From contig UEIJ01000009.1 in assembly GCA_900470195.1 (NCBI GenBank), forward strand, positions 1-64,000: a stretch of 64,000 nt of DNA. Direction: 5' to 3'. This document shows positions 39,411 through 51,782 of this stretch, one piece after another. This DNA is from Hyphomicrobiales bacterium. Its GTDB lineage: Bacteria; Pseudomonadota; Alphaproteobacteria; Rhizobiales; Rhizobiaceae. The translations under genes were made by a program, and so were the position numbers. The stretch's first letter is position 1; each line of letters opens with the position of its first letter. The notes below the pieces were generated by a model that ran no database searches, was not told where the DNA came from, and was given only the letters and a program-made list of their open reading frames with translations.

Positions 39411-40790
39411 ATGGCTGCACAGTCGAGTTCACGCCCGGATTCCCTTTTTGGCCGGGCCATTCGTGAAGGGTTCTTCGCCGGTCTTCTGGCGCTGGGCCTC
39501 TTCTGCCTCATCATCGGTTTCAAGACCGATCAGAACATCAACAACGAACTGGTGCTGCAACAGCGCTGGGGTGCGCTGGCCGTCATCGTCGTGCTGGCCG
39601 CTATTGGCCGCTTCCTGTTCGTCGCCTTCCTCCAGCCAACGCTGGAGGCGCGCAAGCTCGCCAAGAGCAAGCAGTCGGCAGCGACGACTGAAAGCCCGTC
39701 TTTCGTGCGCCGCAACTTCTCGCGTCTCGGCGTCGCTTTCCTCTTCGTCTACCCGATCCTCATCGTCGCACTGCTCGGCTGGCAGGGATCGCTCAAATGG
39801 GTCGACAATTTCGGTGTCCAGATCCTCATCTATGTGATGCTGGCCTGGGGCCTTAACATCGTGGTCGGTCTCGCCGGGCTTCTCGATCTGGGTTACGTGG
39901 CCTTCTATGCCGTCGGTGCCTATTCCTACGCGATCCTTTCAAGTTATTTCGGCCTCTCGTTCTGGCTGCTTTTGCCGCTTGCTGGCATTTTTGCTGCCAC
40001 GTGGGGTGTCATTCTGGGCTTTCCGGTCCTGCGCCTGCGCGGGGATTATCTCGCCATCGTGACGCTGGCATTCGGTGAAATCATCCGTCTGGTACTCATC
40101 AACTGGACCGATCTGACCAAGGGTACGTTCGGGATTTCCGGTATTGCCAAGGCAACTTTCTTCGGTTTGCCCTTCAACGCCAGCAAGGATGGTTTCGCGG
40201 CCCATTTCGGCCTGACCTTCTCGGCGGCGCACTACAAGTTCTTCCTCTATTACGTCATCCTTTTGCTGGCGCTGCTGACGGCCTGGGTCACCATCCGTCT
40301 GCGCCGCATGCCGGTTGGCCGTGCCTGGGAAGCGCTGCGCGAAGATGAAATCGCCTGCCGTTCGCTCGGCATCAACACCACCACAACCAAGCTCACGGCT
40401 TTTGCCACTGGCGCGATGTTCGGTGGTTTTGCAGGTTCGTTCTTTGCTGCACGCCAGGGCTTCGTAAGCCCGGAATCCTTTGTGTTCCTTGAATCGGCTG
40501 TCATCCTTGCCATCGTTGTTCTTGGCGGCATGGGCTCTCTGGTCGGCATTGCCATTGCGGCGATCGTCATGATCGGCGGCACGGAAATCCTGCGTGAAAT
40601 GAGCTTCCTTAAAGCTATCTTCGGACCGGATTTCACGCCGGAACTCTACCGCATGCTCATCTTCGGCCTTGCCATGGTCGTGGTCATGGTCTGGAAACCG
40701 CGCGGTTTCGTCGGAAGTCGAGAACCGAGTGCGTTCCTGCATGAGAAGAAGATGGTGTCGGGTGCCTTTACCAAGGAAGGGCACGGCTGA
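39411..40790 (+). CDS. livM: Branched-chain amino acid ABC transporter permease LivM
   Basis: The partner permease, 459 residues, with the core LLDLGYVAFYAVGAYSYAILSSYF near 160-183 and the cytoplasmic loop GRAWEALREDEIACRSLGINTTTTKLTAFATGAMFGG. The N-terminal 130 residues hold two membrane segments and a basic linker ahead of the usual core, an extension common in Rhizobiales LivM. The TGA overlaps the livG ATG by one base, so translation is coupled. Confidence 0.95.
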   Translation: MAAQSSSRPDSLFGRAIREGFFAGLLALGLFCLIIGFKTDQNINNELVLQQRWGALAVIVVLAAIGRFLFVAFLQPTLEARKLAKSKQSAATTESPSFVRRNFSRLGVAFLFVYPILIVALLGWQGSLKWVDNFGVQILIYVMLAWGLNIVVGLAGLLDLGYVAFYAVGAYSYAILSSYFGLSFWLLLPLAGIFAATWGVILGFPVLRLRGDYLAIVTLAFGEIIRLVLINWTDLTKGTFGISGIAKATFFGLPFNASKDGFAAHFGLTFSAAHYKFFLYYVILLLALLTAWVTIRLRRMPVGRAWEALREDEIACRSLGINTTTTKLTAFATGAMFGGFAGSFFAARQGFVSPESFVFLESAVILAIVVLGGMGSLVGIAIAAIVMIGGTEILREMSFLKAIFGPDFTPELYRMLIFGLAMVVVMVWKPRGFVGSREPSAFLHEKKMVSGAFTKEGHG

Positions 40791-41902
40791 TGGCGGAGAT
40801 AAGCACTATGTCTGGCACTGTGTCCGGCAACACTCAAAAAGACACCATCCTTCAGGTCGAGCATCTTTCGATGCGCTTCGGCGGCCTCGTCGCCATCAAC
40901 GATCTGAGCTTCAATGTGAAGCGCGGGGATATTACGGCGATCATCGGTCCGAATGGTGCGGGCAAGACCACGGTCTTCAACTGCATCACCGGCTTCTACA
41001 AGCCGACGGGCGGAATGCTGACGATGAATCGGAAGACGGGCGACAAGTTCCTGCTGGAACGCCTGCCCGACTTCCAGATCACCAAGCATGCCAAGGTGGC
41101 GCGCACCTTCCAGAACATCCGCCTGTTCTCGGGCCTCACCGTTCTGGAAAACCTGCTCGTTGCGCAGCACAATACGCTGATGCGCTCTTCCGGTTATACG
41201 ATCCTCGGTCTTCTGGGACTGCCCGGCTACAAGTCGGCGGCGAAGGAGGCGATTGAAAAGGCGCGTTACTGGCTTGAGAAAATCAACCTGATCGGCCGTG
41301 CGGACGATCCGGCAGGCGATTTGCCCTATGGCGATCAGCGCCGTCTGGAAATCGCTCGCGCCATGTGCACCGAGCCGGAAATCCTCTGCCTCGACGAACC
41401 TGCCGCCGGTCTCAATCCGCGTGAATCGGCAGAGCTCAACAAGCTTCTCCTCGATATCCGCAAGGAAACCGGCACGTCGATCCTGCTGATCGAGCATGAC
41501 ATGTCGGTCGTCATGGAAATCTCCGATCATGTGATCGTGCTGGAATACGGCACCAAGATTTCTGACGGCGCGCCGGAAGAGGTCAAGAACGATCCGCGCG
41601 TCATCGCCGCCTATCTTGGCGTTGACGACGAGGAAATCGCCGAGCTCATCGAAGAGGCGGACAAGCCCGGCGTTGTCGATCCGGCGCATGTGGTCGCGGC
41701 CCAGCTTGCCGAGGAAGCCATCGAGGAGGAAATTGCCGAAGAGAAGGCTGAAACACCTTCTCCAAACGCGGAATCGGGCGACACTTCGGCCAGCGGTGAG
41801 ACCGCTCCGGCAAAGGCTGGCAAAAGCGGTGCGAAACGCGCCAAGGCCCCGACAAAAGCTCCCACAAAGGCTTCCTCGAAGCCCAAGAAGGGAGGCGAGT
41901 GA
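40790..41902 (+). CDS. livG: Branched-chain amino acid ABC transporter ATPase LivG with long acidic/basic tail
   Basis: A cytoplasmic ATPase of 370 residues. Walker A GPNGAGKTT is near 55-63, the signature LPYGDQRRLEIARAM near 180, and Walker B ILCLDEPAAGL near 200. The ABC domain ends at about 285; then comes a low-complexity tail of about 85 residues, first Glu-rich, then Ala/Lys/Thr/Ser-rich, ending KPKKGGE. Typical LivG stops near 260 residues, so the tail is unusual. It overlaps livM by one base and livF follows within a few bases. Confidence 0.95.
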   Translation: MAEISTMSGTVSGNTQKDTILQVEHLSMRFGGLVAINDLSFNVKRGDITAIIGPNGAGKTTVFNCITGFYKPTGGMLTMNRKTGDKFLLERLPDFQITKHAKVARTFQNIRLFSGLTVLENLLVAQHNTLMRSSGYTILGLLGLPGYKSAAKEAIEKARYWLEKINLIGRADDPAGDLPYGDQRRLEIARAMCTEPEILCLDEPAAGLNPRESAELNKLLLDIRKETGTSILLIEHDMSVVMEISDHVIVLEYGTKISDGAPEEVKNDPRVIAAYLGVDDEEIAELIEEADKPGVVDPAHVVAAQLAEEAIEEEIAEEKAETPSPNAESGDTSASGETAPAKAGKSGAKRAKAPTKAPTKASSKPKKGGE

Positions 41903-42648
41903 TGCAGGCTGAAACCATGCAGAAAAAGCAACCGCTTCTGGCCGTCGAGAAGGTCGAAACCTATTACGGCAATATTTGCGCCCTGAAGGGTATCGACCTG
42001 ACTGTCGATGAAGGCGAGATCGTGGCTTTGATCGGTGCCAACGGCGCGGGTAAATCGACGCTGATGATGACGATCTTTGGCTCGCCGAAGGCGCGTACGG
42101 GCCGCATCGTGTTCAATGGCAAGGATATCACATCCATGCCGCCGCACGAGATTGCCAAGCTGCGCATCGCGCAGTCGCCGGAAGGCCGTCGCATCTTCCC
42201 GCGCATGACGGTTCTGGAAAACCTCCAGATGGGCGCAAGCCTCGATAATCAGCAGTATTTCGATGAAGACGTAAAGCTGATGTTCGACCTGTTCCCGCGC
42301 CTGAAAGAGCGTATCAATCAGCGTGGCGGCACATTGTCGGGCGGTGAACAGCAGATGCTGGCAATCGCCCGCGCGCTGATGGCGCGTCCGAAGCTCCTGC
42401 TTCTGGATGAACCATCACTCGGTCTGGCGCCGCTGATCGTCAAGCAGATCTTCGAGGCAATCAAGGAACTGAACCGCACGCAGGGGCTGACCGTCTTCCT
42501 CGTCGAGCAGAACGCATTCGGTGCGCTGAAGCTCGCAGATCGCGGCTATGTGATGGTCAACGGTTCGATCACCATGAGCGGCGCGGGCCGTGAACTGCTG
42601 GCCGATCCGGAAGTCCGCGCCGCCTATCTCGAAGGCGGAAGGCACTAG
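41902..42648 (+). CDS. livF: Branched-chain amino acid ABC transporter ATPase LivF
   Basis: The second ATPase, 248 residues. Walker A GANGAGKST is near 44-52, signature LSGGEQQMLAIARALM and Walker B LLLDEPSLGLAP are intact. GGAGG at 41891-41895 fits the ATG at 41902 better than the GTG three bases earlier; the ATG overlaps the last base of the livG stop. It pairs with LivG to drive LivHM. Confidence 0.95.
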   Translation: MQAETMQKKQPLLAVEKVETYYGNICALKGIDLTVDEGEIVALIGANGAGKSTLMMTIFGSPKARTGRIVFNGKDITSMPPHEIAKLRIAQSPEGRRIFPRMTVLENLQMGASLDNQQYFDEDVKLMFDLFPRLKERINQRGGTLSGGEQQMLAIARALMARPKLLLLDEPSLGLAPLIVKQIFEAIKELNRTQGLTVFLVEQNAFGALKLADRGYVMVNGSITMSGAGRELLADPEVRAAYLEGGRH

Positions 42649-42657
42649 GAGGATAAA

Positions 42658-43002
42658 ATGCAGGGTATTCTCTACGAAGAACCGTCGTTCTGGTTGTTTT
42701 TCCTCATCACCTGTCTGCTTGGCGGTTGGGCTGCCTGGATGACGGGGCGCGCTTGTGCTTCGACATGGCGGACCTATGTGCAGTTCCTGATCTATATGAT
42801 CCCACTGGGCGCTGCGGTGCGTTTCATCCACTTCGCGCTGTTTGAGGGAACGCTTCTTTCGTTCCACTACTATCTGGTGGACACGATCGTCCTGATGATC
42901 ATCGGCACTGTCGGCTTTCGCTACACGCGCACCAAGCAAATGGTGCGGCAGTATAGCTGGCTCTACGAGAAGGCTTCGCCGCTCAGCTGGAAAGCAAAAT
43001 AA
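42658..43002 (+). CDS. DUF6867-like membrane protein of the liv operon
   Basis: A 114-residue protein with about three membrane segments (10-28, 40-62, 75-92) and a basic, Trp/Tyr-rich C-terminus. It follows livF after nine bases, with AGGAGGATAAA before the ATG. Rhizobial liv clusters carry a small membrane protein at this position. I take it as a DUF6867-family member; its role in the transporter is unknown. Confidence 0.75.
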   Translation: MQGILYEEPSFWLFFLITCLLGGWAAWMTGRACASTWRTYVQFLIYMIPLGAAVRFIHFALFEGTLLSFHYYLVDTIVLMIIGTVGFRYTRTKQMVRQYSWLYEKASPLSWKAK

Positions 43003-43006
43003 TTTC

Positions 43007-43038
43007 AAAGCTTCGCCGTCATGCGGCGAAGCTTTTTT
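43007..43038 (+). terminator. Strong terminator after livHMGF
   Basis: AAGCTTCGCCG and CGGCGAAGCTT pair around TCATG, then TTTTTT. It separates the permease/ATPase genes from the binding-protein gene. Confidence 0.9.
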
Positions 43039-43154
43039 ACAAGATCACGTTGACAGTAATAAGATTCAGCGTAGATATTGCTGAGTAATCAGCAAGAAAA
43101 TAAAGCGATGCAAAACATCGTTTCGGGGTAAATACAATGATGGGAGTTCCAACA

Positions 43155-44273
43155 ATGAAGAAATCGCTTTTGGCAGGCGTTGCTCTTGCAGCAGTCATGT
43201 CTTTCGGGGGCTCGGCTTGGGCTGATGTACTTCTGGGTATCGGCGCACCTCTGACCGGCCCGAACGCCGTTTATGGCGCGCAGATCCAGAAAGGCGCGGA
43301 AGCCGCGATCAAGGAAGTCAACGATGCGGGCGGCATCAATGGCGAGAAAATATCGATCTCGCTCGGCGATGACGTTTCGGATCCGAAGCAGGGCATTTCC
43401 GTTGCCAACAAGTTTGCAGCCGACGGCGTGAAATATGTCATCGGCCACTTCAACTCGGGCGTTTCGATCCCGGCTTCGGAAGTCTATGCCGAAAACGGCA
43501 TTCTCGAAATCTCGCCTGCCGCGACCAATCCGGTCTATACCGAGCGCCAGCTGTGGAACACGTTCCGCACCTGCGGTCGTGACGACCAGCAGGGCATCGT
43601 TGCCGGTCAGTATATCTTCGACCATTTCAAGGATGCGAAGATCGCTGTCATTCACGACAAGACCCCTTACGGTCAGGGCCTTGCCGACGAAACCAAGAAG
43701 AAGCTCAACGAACTGGGCACCAAGGAAGCGCTTTATGAAGGCGTGAACGTTGGTGAAAAGGACTTCTCCGCGCTGATCGCCAAGCTCAAGCAGGCAGGCG
43801 TGACGGTGGTTTACTGGGGCGGCCTGCATCCGGAAGCCGGTCTCATCATCCGCCAGATGGCCGATCAGGGCGTGAAGGCGCAGTTCATCTCGGGTGACGG
43901 TATCGTTTCGAACGAACTGGCATCGATCGCCGGTCCGGCTGTCGAAGGCACGCTCAACACCTTCGGTCCCGATCCACGCAACAACCCGGACAATGCCGAT
44001 CTGGTGAAGAAGTTCCGCGACGCCGGTTTCGAGCCGGAAGCCTATACGCTTTATTCCTATGCGGCCGTTCAGTCGCTGGCTCAGGCTGCGAAGGCTGCAG
44101 GCAGCAACGATCCGCAGGAAGTGGCTAAGGCTCTCAAGGAAAAGGGTCCGTTCAAGACCGTGCTGGGCGAACTGTCCTATGACGAGAAGGGCGATCCGAA
44201 GCTTCCCGGCTACGTCATGTACAAGTGGGAAAAAGGCGCTGACGGCAAGTTTAACTACATTCAGCAGAAGTAA
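43155..44273 (+). CDS. livK: Periplasmic branched-chain amino acid binding protein, first copy
   Basis: A 372-residue type I periplasmic binding protein (LivJ/LivK-like). A signal peptide (about 1-24, AWADV at the cut) precedes a mature part with [39 protein letters not shown] and [18 protein letters not shown], both family signatures. GGGAG at 43142-43146 fits the ATG at 43155 (MKKSLLAG), six codons inside the longest open frame. It delivers ligands to LivHMGF; the amino acid range is inferred. A terminator isolates it from the second copy. Confidence 0.93.
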   Translation: MKKSLLAGVALAAVMSFGGSAWADVLLGIGAPLTGPNAVYGAQIQKGAEAAIKEVNDAGGINGEKISISLGDDVSDPKQGISVANKFAADGVKYVIGHFNSGVSIPASEVYAENGILEISPAATNPVYTERQLWNTFRTCGRDDQQGIVAGQYIFDHFKDAKIAVIHDKTPYGQGLADETKKKLNELGTKEALYEGVNVGEKDFSALIAKLKQAGVTVVYWGGLHPEAGLIIRQMADQGVKAQFISGDGIVSNELASIAGPAVEGTLNTFGPDPRNNPDNADLVKKFRDAGFEPEAYTLYSYAAVQSLAQAAKAAGSNDPQEVAKALKEKGPFKTVLGELSYDEKGDPKLPGYVMYKWEKGADGKFNYIQQK

Positions 44274-44298
44274 TTTCCTGACTTGTGACAGCATCGAG

Positions 44299-44328
44299 AT
44301 GCCCGGCTTAATGCCGGGCATTTTTCTT
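44299..44328 (+). terminator. Intrinsic terminator after first binding-protein gene
   Basis: ATGCCCGGC and GCCGGGCAT pair around TTAAT, followed by TTTTCTTTG. Confidence 0.88.
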
Positions 44329-44610
44329 TGCGTATTTCCAGAGATGCCGGCCCACCGCATAAAGTCATGCGCAAAAAGCGGGATATAGGCGAAGTCATTA
44401 CTTTACTTCGTAATATAACGTGATTGTATCTGTTCTAGCCGTGGTCCATAGAGCGATTCTCTATGTCCGGTTTGCGTTCTGGTGGGAGGACCGGTTCCAG
44501 CGCGGGCAGCTTCAGGCCCATATTGCGTTCCAAGGCTGATGTATTCTCCCATTTGAATATCGGGCTTTGCGCGGCGGCTCCGTCGCCGCTGTTCGAGCCT
44601 GCAATAAACG

Positions 44611-44636
44611 GCGGTCTGATCGGATCAGATCACCGC
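44611..44636. promoter_or_regulatory. Palindrome upstream of second binding-protein gene
   Basis: TCTGAT CGG ATCAGA is a perfect dyad at 44615-44629; GCGG before and CCGC after extend it with a three-base bulge. It is about 80 bases before the second copy's ATG. Confidence 0.4.
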
Positions 44637-44711
44637 TCTGAACGACTGTTTTGATGCGTATTCCGGATACTGTTTCAAACTTCCGGGATGCGTTTAGTGG
44701 GAGCAACTGAA

Positions 44712-45827
44712 ATGAAGAAATCCTTATTCTGCGGCGTCTGCCTTTCGGCACTCGTTGCAATGGGCAGCGTATCGTTTGCCGACATCCAGCTCGGCGTCGG
44801 CGCACCGCTGACCGGCAGCCAGGCGGCTTTCGGCGAGCAGATCAAGCGCGGTGTCGAAGCGGCCGTCGCAGAAGCCAATGCCAAGGGCGGCATGAACGGC
44901 GAGCAGATCACCATCGTCTATGGCGACGACGCTGCCGATCCGAAGCAGGGCATTTCGGTTGCAAACAAGTTCGTTGGCGATGGCGTCCAGTTTGTCATCG
45001 GTCACTTCAATTCCGGCGTCAGCATTCCGACTTCGGACATCTATGCCGAAAATGGCGTGCTGATGATTGCGCCGGGCACCACCAACCCGACCTTCACCGA
45101 GCGTGAATTGTGGAACACGTTCCGCACCTGCCGTCGCGACGACAAGCAGGGCATCGTTGCCGGCAAGTACATGGCCGACAACTATAAGGACGGCAAGGTC
45201 GCGATCCTGCACGACAAGACCCCCTATGGTCAGGGCCTTGCCGACGAGACCAAGAAGTCGCTCAACGAAAACGGCATGAAGGAAACGCTCTATGAAGGCG
45301 TGAACCAGGGCGACAAGGATTTCTCGGCACTCATCTCCAAGATGAAAGCTGCCGGAATCACCGCAGTTTACTGGGGCGGCATGCACCCGGAAGCCGGTCT
45401 GCTCATCCGTCAGATGGCCGATCAGGGCCTCAAGGCGCAGTTCATTTCCGGCGATGGCATCGTCTCCAACGAGCTTGCCTCGATTGCGGGCGACGCGGTG
45501 GCTGGTGTGATGAACACGTTTGGCCCCGATCCGCGCGACGACAAGTCGAATGCGGACCTGATCAAGTCTTTCCGCGACAAGGGTTTTGAGCCTGAAGCCT
45601 ATACCTTCTACGCCTATGCGGGCGTGCAGTCGCTGGTCAACGCCGCCAACGCTGCCGGAAGCAACGATCCGCAGGAAGTTGCGACCGCGATGAAGGAGAA
45701 GGGGCCGTTCAAAACGGTGCTCGGCGATATCTCCTTCGACGCCAAGGGCGACCCGAGCCTTTCACCTTATGTCATGTTCGAATGGCGCAAGGGTGAAGAC
45801 GGCAAATACAATTACTTCCAGAAGTAA
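44712..45827 (+). CDS. Periplasmic branched-chain amino acid binding protein, second copy
   Basis: A 371-residue paralogue of the preceding protein, similar across its length (for example both carry NNGVSIPxSDxYAENG- and [20 protein letters not shown] stretches). Signal peptide about 1-24 (SVSFADI at the cut). GTGGGAGCAA fits the ATG at 44712, eight codons inside the longest open frame. It has its own leader and terminator, so the two receptors can be expressed separately from one another and from the permease. Ligand specificity is not resolvable by eye. Confidence 0.92.
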   Translation: MKKSLFCGVCLSALVAMGSVSFADIQLGVGAPLTGSQAAFGEQIKRGVEAAVAEANAKGGMNGEQITIVYGDDAADPKQGISVANKFVGDGVQFVIGHFNSGVSIPTSDIYAENGVLMIAPGTTNPTFTERELWNTFRTCRRDDKQGIVAGKYMADNYKDGKVAILHDKTPYGQGLADETKKSLNENGMKETLYEGVNQGDKDFSALISKMKAAGITAVYWGGMHPEAGLLIRQMADQGLKAQFISGDGIVSNELASIAGDAVAGVMNTFGPDPRDDKSNADLIKSFRDKGFEPEAYTFYAYAGVQSLVNAANAAGSNDPQEVATAMKEKGPFKTVLGDISFDAKGDPSLSPYVMFEWRKGEDGKYNYFQK

Positions 45828-45872
45828 AATTGCCTGATATATTAGCATAAAATGCTGCAAAATTCAGCAATC

Positions 45873-45901
45873 TGCCCGGCTTTTAGTCGGGCATTTTGTT
45901 T
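45873..45901 (+). terminator. Intrinsic terminator after second binding-protein gene
   Basis: TGCCCG and CGGGCA pair around a nine-base loop, followed by TTTTGTTTTT. Confidence 0.75.
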
Positions 45902-45991
45902 TTATCTCCCGCTTGCACAGTTTGTTTGCGCTTGTGTCTATTGCAGGTTAAGCAATGGCGCCTTTGTCATTGCAGTTTAGGGAGATCTGCC

Positions 45992-49462
<3,471 letters not shown>

Positions 49463-49511
49463 TTACCCAGCGGGAACCTGAATATTTTCAGGTTCTCGCG
49501 CTACGCTTCCC

Positions 49512-49604
49512 CCCTCATCCTGAGCTTGTCGAAGGACGAGGGCGGGCGCTCTGCGTTCACTCGCCCTTCGAGACGCCGTTTTCAACGGCTCCTCAGGGTG
49601 AGGG
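49512..49604. repeat. 93-bp palindromic repeat after pyc
   Basis: CCCTCATCCTGAG (49512-49524) and CTCAGGGTGAGGG (49592-49604) are inverted repeats matching at 12 of 13. Inside, GTCGAAGG and CCTTCGAGAC partly pair, and GCCGTT TTC AACGGC (49575-49589) forms its own hairpin. Sequences with CCTCATCCTGAG and CTTCGACAAGC are well known dispersed repeats in alphaproteobacterial genomes. Confidence 0.75.
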
Positions 49605-49690
49605 AAAGGAAGCGGAATCTCTGAACCAACGCCGCGGCCGTCAAACGCCGCGGCATTTTCTTCGCGCTTGCAGTGTGCGCAATTTCTGGT

Positions 49691-49730
49691 ATGCATGTTT
49701 ATGCCGATTTATGCATGATTATGCATGTTA
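49691..49730. promoter_or_regulatory. Four tandem 10-bp units upstream of the DeoR-type gene
   Basis: Units start at 49691, 49701, 49711 and 49721: ATGCATGTTT, ATGCCGATTT, ATGCATGATT and ATGCATGTTA. The period is exactly 10 bp. Each unit but the second contains the self-complementary ATGCAT. It overlaps the ATG at 49725 and lies just before the ribosome-binding site GAGG (49731). A DeoR-type operator is the most likely reading. Confidence 0.6.
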
Positions 49731-49742
49731 GAGGAAATCGCT

Positions 49743-50525
49743 GTGACAGAGCTTCTGCTTCACGAAAGACAGGCGCGCATTCAGCAGATGCTACAACAGT
49801 CGGGCCGTGTGCTGGCTGCTGAACTGGCGGAAAGCTTCGGTGTGTCCGAGGATACGATTCGGCGCGATCTGCGCGAAATGGCGGCGGCCGGGCTTTGCAA
49901 GCGCGTTTATGGCGGGGCGTTGCGCGCGGTGCCGGAGCCTTCCCCATTGGCGGAACGGGATTGCGAGCGACCACAGGCGAAGGCCGCGCTGGCTGCGGTA
50001 TTGGCCGGATTTATAGAACCAGGCATGACGGTGTTTCTGGATGCGTCTTCGGTGAACATGGCGCTGGCGCGGCTTTTAGTCGAACGAGGCGAAGCCATTA
50101 CCGCCGTCACCAACACGCCTTCCATTGCTGCAATTCTCATGCGTTCCCCGGAGATCGAGCTGATCATGATCGGCGGTCCTGTAGACCGGCGGGTCAGCGC
50201 TTCCGTTGGGGCGCGGGCCCTACGCGACGCGGAATTGTTGCGGCCCGATCTGTGCGTTCTGGGTGCGTGCGGCATAGCCGCCGAAATCGGCGTGACGGCA
50301 CTGCATCTGGACGATGCGGAATTCAAACGGGTGATTGCCGGACGCAGCCGGATCGTGGCGCTTGCCATTACGAGCGACAAGCTCGGCACGGTTGCCGCTC
50401 ATGATGTCGTTCCTCTGGGCGATGTTGGTGTCATGGCCGTCGAATATGATGTGGACGATGCGGCGCTTGCGCCTTATGCGGCATCGGGTATGAAGATTTT
50501 ACGTGCGGCAGCGGACCGCAACTGA
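49743..50525 (+). CDS. DeoR-family transcriptional regulator
   Basis: A 260-residue regulator. The N-terminal winged helix (RQARIQQMLQQSGRVLAAELAESFGVSEDTIRRDLREM) is at about 8-45 and the sugar-phosphate-binding sensor domain follows, ending with DAALAPYAASGMKILRAA. DeoR proteins usually repress sugar catabolic genes and release on a sugar phosphate. GAGG at 49731-49734 fits GTG 49743; the ATG at 49725 lies inside the tandem repeat. The MFS gene follows after seven bases, so the pair is probably one unit, controlled by this protein. Confidence 0.88.
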   Translation: MTELLLHERQARIQQMLQQSGRVLAAELAESFGVSEDTIRRDLREMAAAGLCKRVYGGALRAVPEPSPLAERDCERPQAKAALAAVLAGFIEPGMTVFLDASSVNMALARLLVERGEAITAVTNTPSIAAILMRSPEIELIMIGGPVDRRVSASVGARALRDAELLRPDLCVLGACGIAAEIGVTALHLDDAEFKRVIAGRSRIVALAITSDKLGTVAAHDVVPLGDVGVMAVEYDVDDAALAPYAASGMKILRAAADRN

Positions 50526-50532
50526 GGGATAG

Positions 50533-51726
50533 ATGGAACAGGTTTCGGGACGCGAAGATGCGGCGCCCGCGCGCGCGCCGATTGTAACCAGAGAGCGGAT
50601 CGCTGTTGCGCTCCTCTTCTTGACGAACGGCTATATTTTCGGCGGATGGGCCCCGAAAATTCCGGAATTTGCCCTGCGGCTCGGTCTCGATAGTGCCGGC
50701 ATGGGGTTGATGATCCTTGTCTTTGGCCTTGGTTCGCTGGCCATGATGCCGGTGGCAGGCGCTTTTTCGGCGCATCGCGGTTCCGGAGTTGTGGTGCGCA
50801 TTTTTGCCCTTGCCTTCATTCCGGCATTGCTCATCATCGCACTGGTGCCGAACGTGGTCATGGCTGTGATCGTGATGTTCTATTTCGGCGGGACCATGGC
50901 CGCGATGGACGTGTCCATGAATGCCAATGCGGTTGCGGTCGAGAAAAGGATGCGCCGGGCGATCATGTCGTCCTGCCATGCATTCTGGAGCCTTGGCGGG
51001 CTGATCGGCGCTGCAACAGGCGGCTTTCTCATTGCGCAATTCGGATCGACGGTTCACGCTCTGGTCACGACGATTGTCGCGGCCACTCTGATTGCCATTG
51101 CGTGGCCTTCGATCATCCCGGACACGGCGCATCATCATTCAAGCGGCGAAAAGCAGAAGCTCACCCTGCCGCGCAATCCTCTGCCATGGCTTGTCGGCAT
51201 CATGGCGCTGTTTTCGATGGTGCCGGAAGGCGCGATTATCGATTGGGGCGCTTATCACATGCGGCAGGATCTCGGCGCTTCGGTCACGGTGGCAGGCTTC
51301 GGCTTCGCGGCATTCTCCGGTGCCATGGCCATCATGCGCTTTGCAGGCGATCTCGTCCGCGACCGGTTTGGCGCGGTTAAAACCCTGCGCGCCTGCACGA
51401 TCATTGCCATCATCGGCATGCTGATCGTGGGGTTCGGCAACAGCTCGATAACGGCCATTATCGGCTTCGCAATCTGCGGCATCGGTATTTCCAACATGGT
51501 GCCGATAGCATTCTCGATGGCTGGCAACATGCCGGGCGTCAATCCGAGTGTTGGCCTGTCAATAGCCACCACGCTTGGCTATTCCGGCATGCTGGTGGCG
51601 CCGTCGCTGATCGGCTTTGTCGCCAAGCATAGCGGCTTCGGCGTGGTGTTTCTTGCGCTTCCAGTCTTGTTGCTGGTCGTGCTGGCCTTCTCAAGTCTGG
51701 CCCGATACGCCGACCAAAAGCATTAA
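50533..51726 (+). CDS. MFS transporter, YbjJ-like
   Basis: A 397-residue, 12-segment major facilitator. The NGYIFGGWAPKIPEFALRLGL opening and the DVSMNANAVAVEKR loop are typical of the YbjJ-type branch near the sugar permeases. Substrate is unknown; the preceding DeoR regulator suggests a sugar or sugar derivative. It starts seven bases after the regulator with GAGGGATAG, and ends close to a palindromic repeat at 51740. Confidence 0.85.
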   Translation: MEQVSGREDAAPARAPIVTRERIAVALLFLTNGYIFGGWAPKIPEFALRLGLDSAGMGLMILVFGLGSLAMMPVAGAFSAHRGSGVVVRIFALAFIPALLIIALVPNVVMAVIVMFYFGGTMAAMDVSMNANAVAVEKRMRRAIMSSCHAFWSLGGLIGAATGGFLIAQFGSTVHALVTTIVAATLIAIAWPSIIPDTAHHHSSGEKQKLTLPRNPLPWLVGIMALFSMVPEGAIIDWGAYHMRQDLGASVTVAGFGFAAFSGAMAIMRFAGDLVRDRFGAVKTLRACTIIAIIGMLIVGFGNSSITAIIGFAICGIGISNMVPIAFSMAGNMPGVNPSVGLSIATTLGYSGMLVAPSLIGFVAKHSGFGVVFLALPVLLLVVLAFSSLARYADQKH

Positions 51727-51739
51727 GCTTTCTTATGCC

Positions 51740-51782
51740 GCGCATCTTATCCGAAAACCGGTTCCCACTTTTCGGGATGCGC
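51740..51782. repeat. 43-bp palindromic repeat, bdhA 3' copy
   Basis: GCGCATC....TCCGAAAACCGG....ACTTTTCGGGATGCGC is a copy of the repeat in the atp operon. It ends at the last base of the bdhA stop codon, filling the 55-base convergent gap between the MFS gene and bdhA, where it may act as a shared 3' hairpin. Confidence 0.75.

Larger units (their letters stand above)
44274..44711. other. 438-base gap between the two binding-protein genes
   Basis: It begins with the first copy's terminator and ends at the second copy's ribosome-binding site. A small frame at 44463-44654 shows no support. The structure at 44611-44636 is the only notable feature. The second gene's promoter must lie here. Confidence 0.4.

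Noticed and set aside
44463-44654. A 63-codon frame between the two binding-protein genes
   Set aside because: No homology sense in the sequence and it crosses the palindrome at 44615.
49691-49730. A CRISPR-like array
   Set aside because: The units are only 10 bp with no spacers; an operator is the better reading. No CRISPR or cas genes are in the window.
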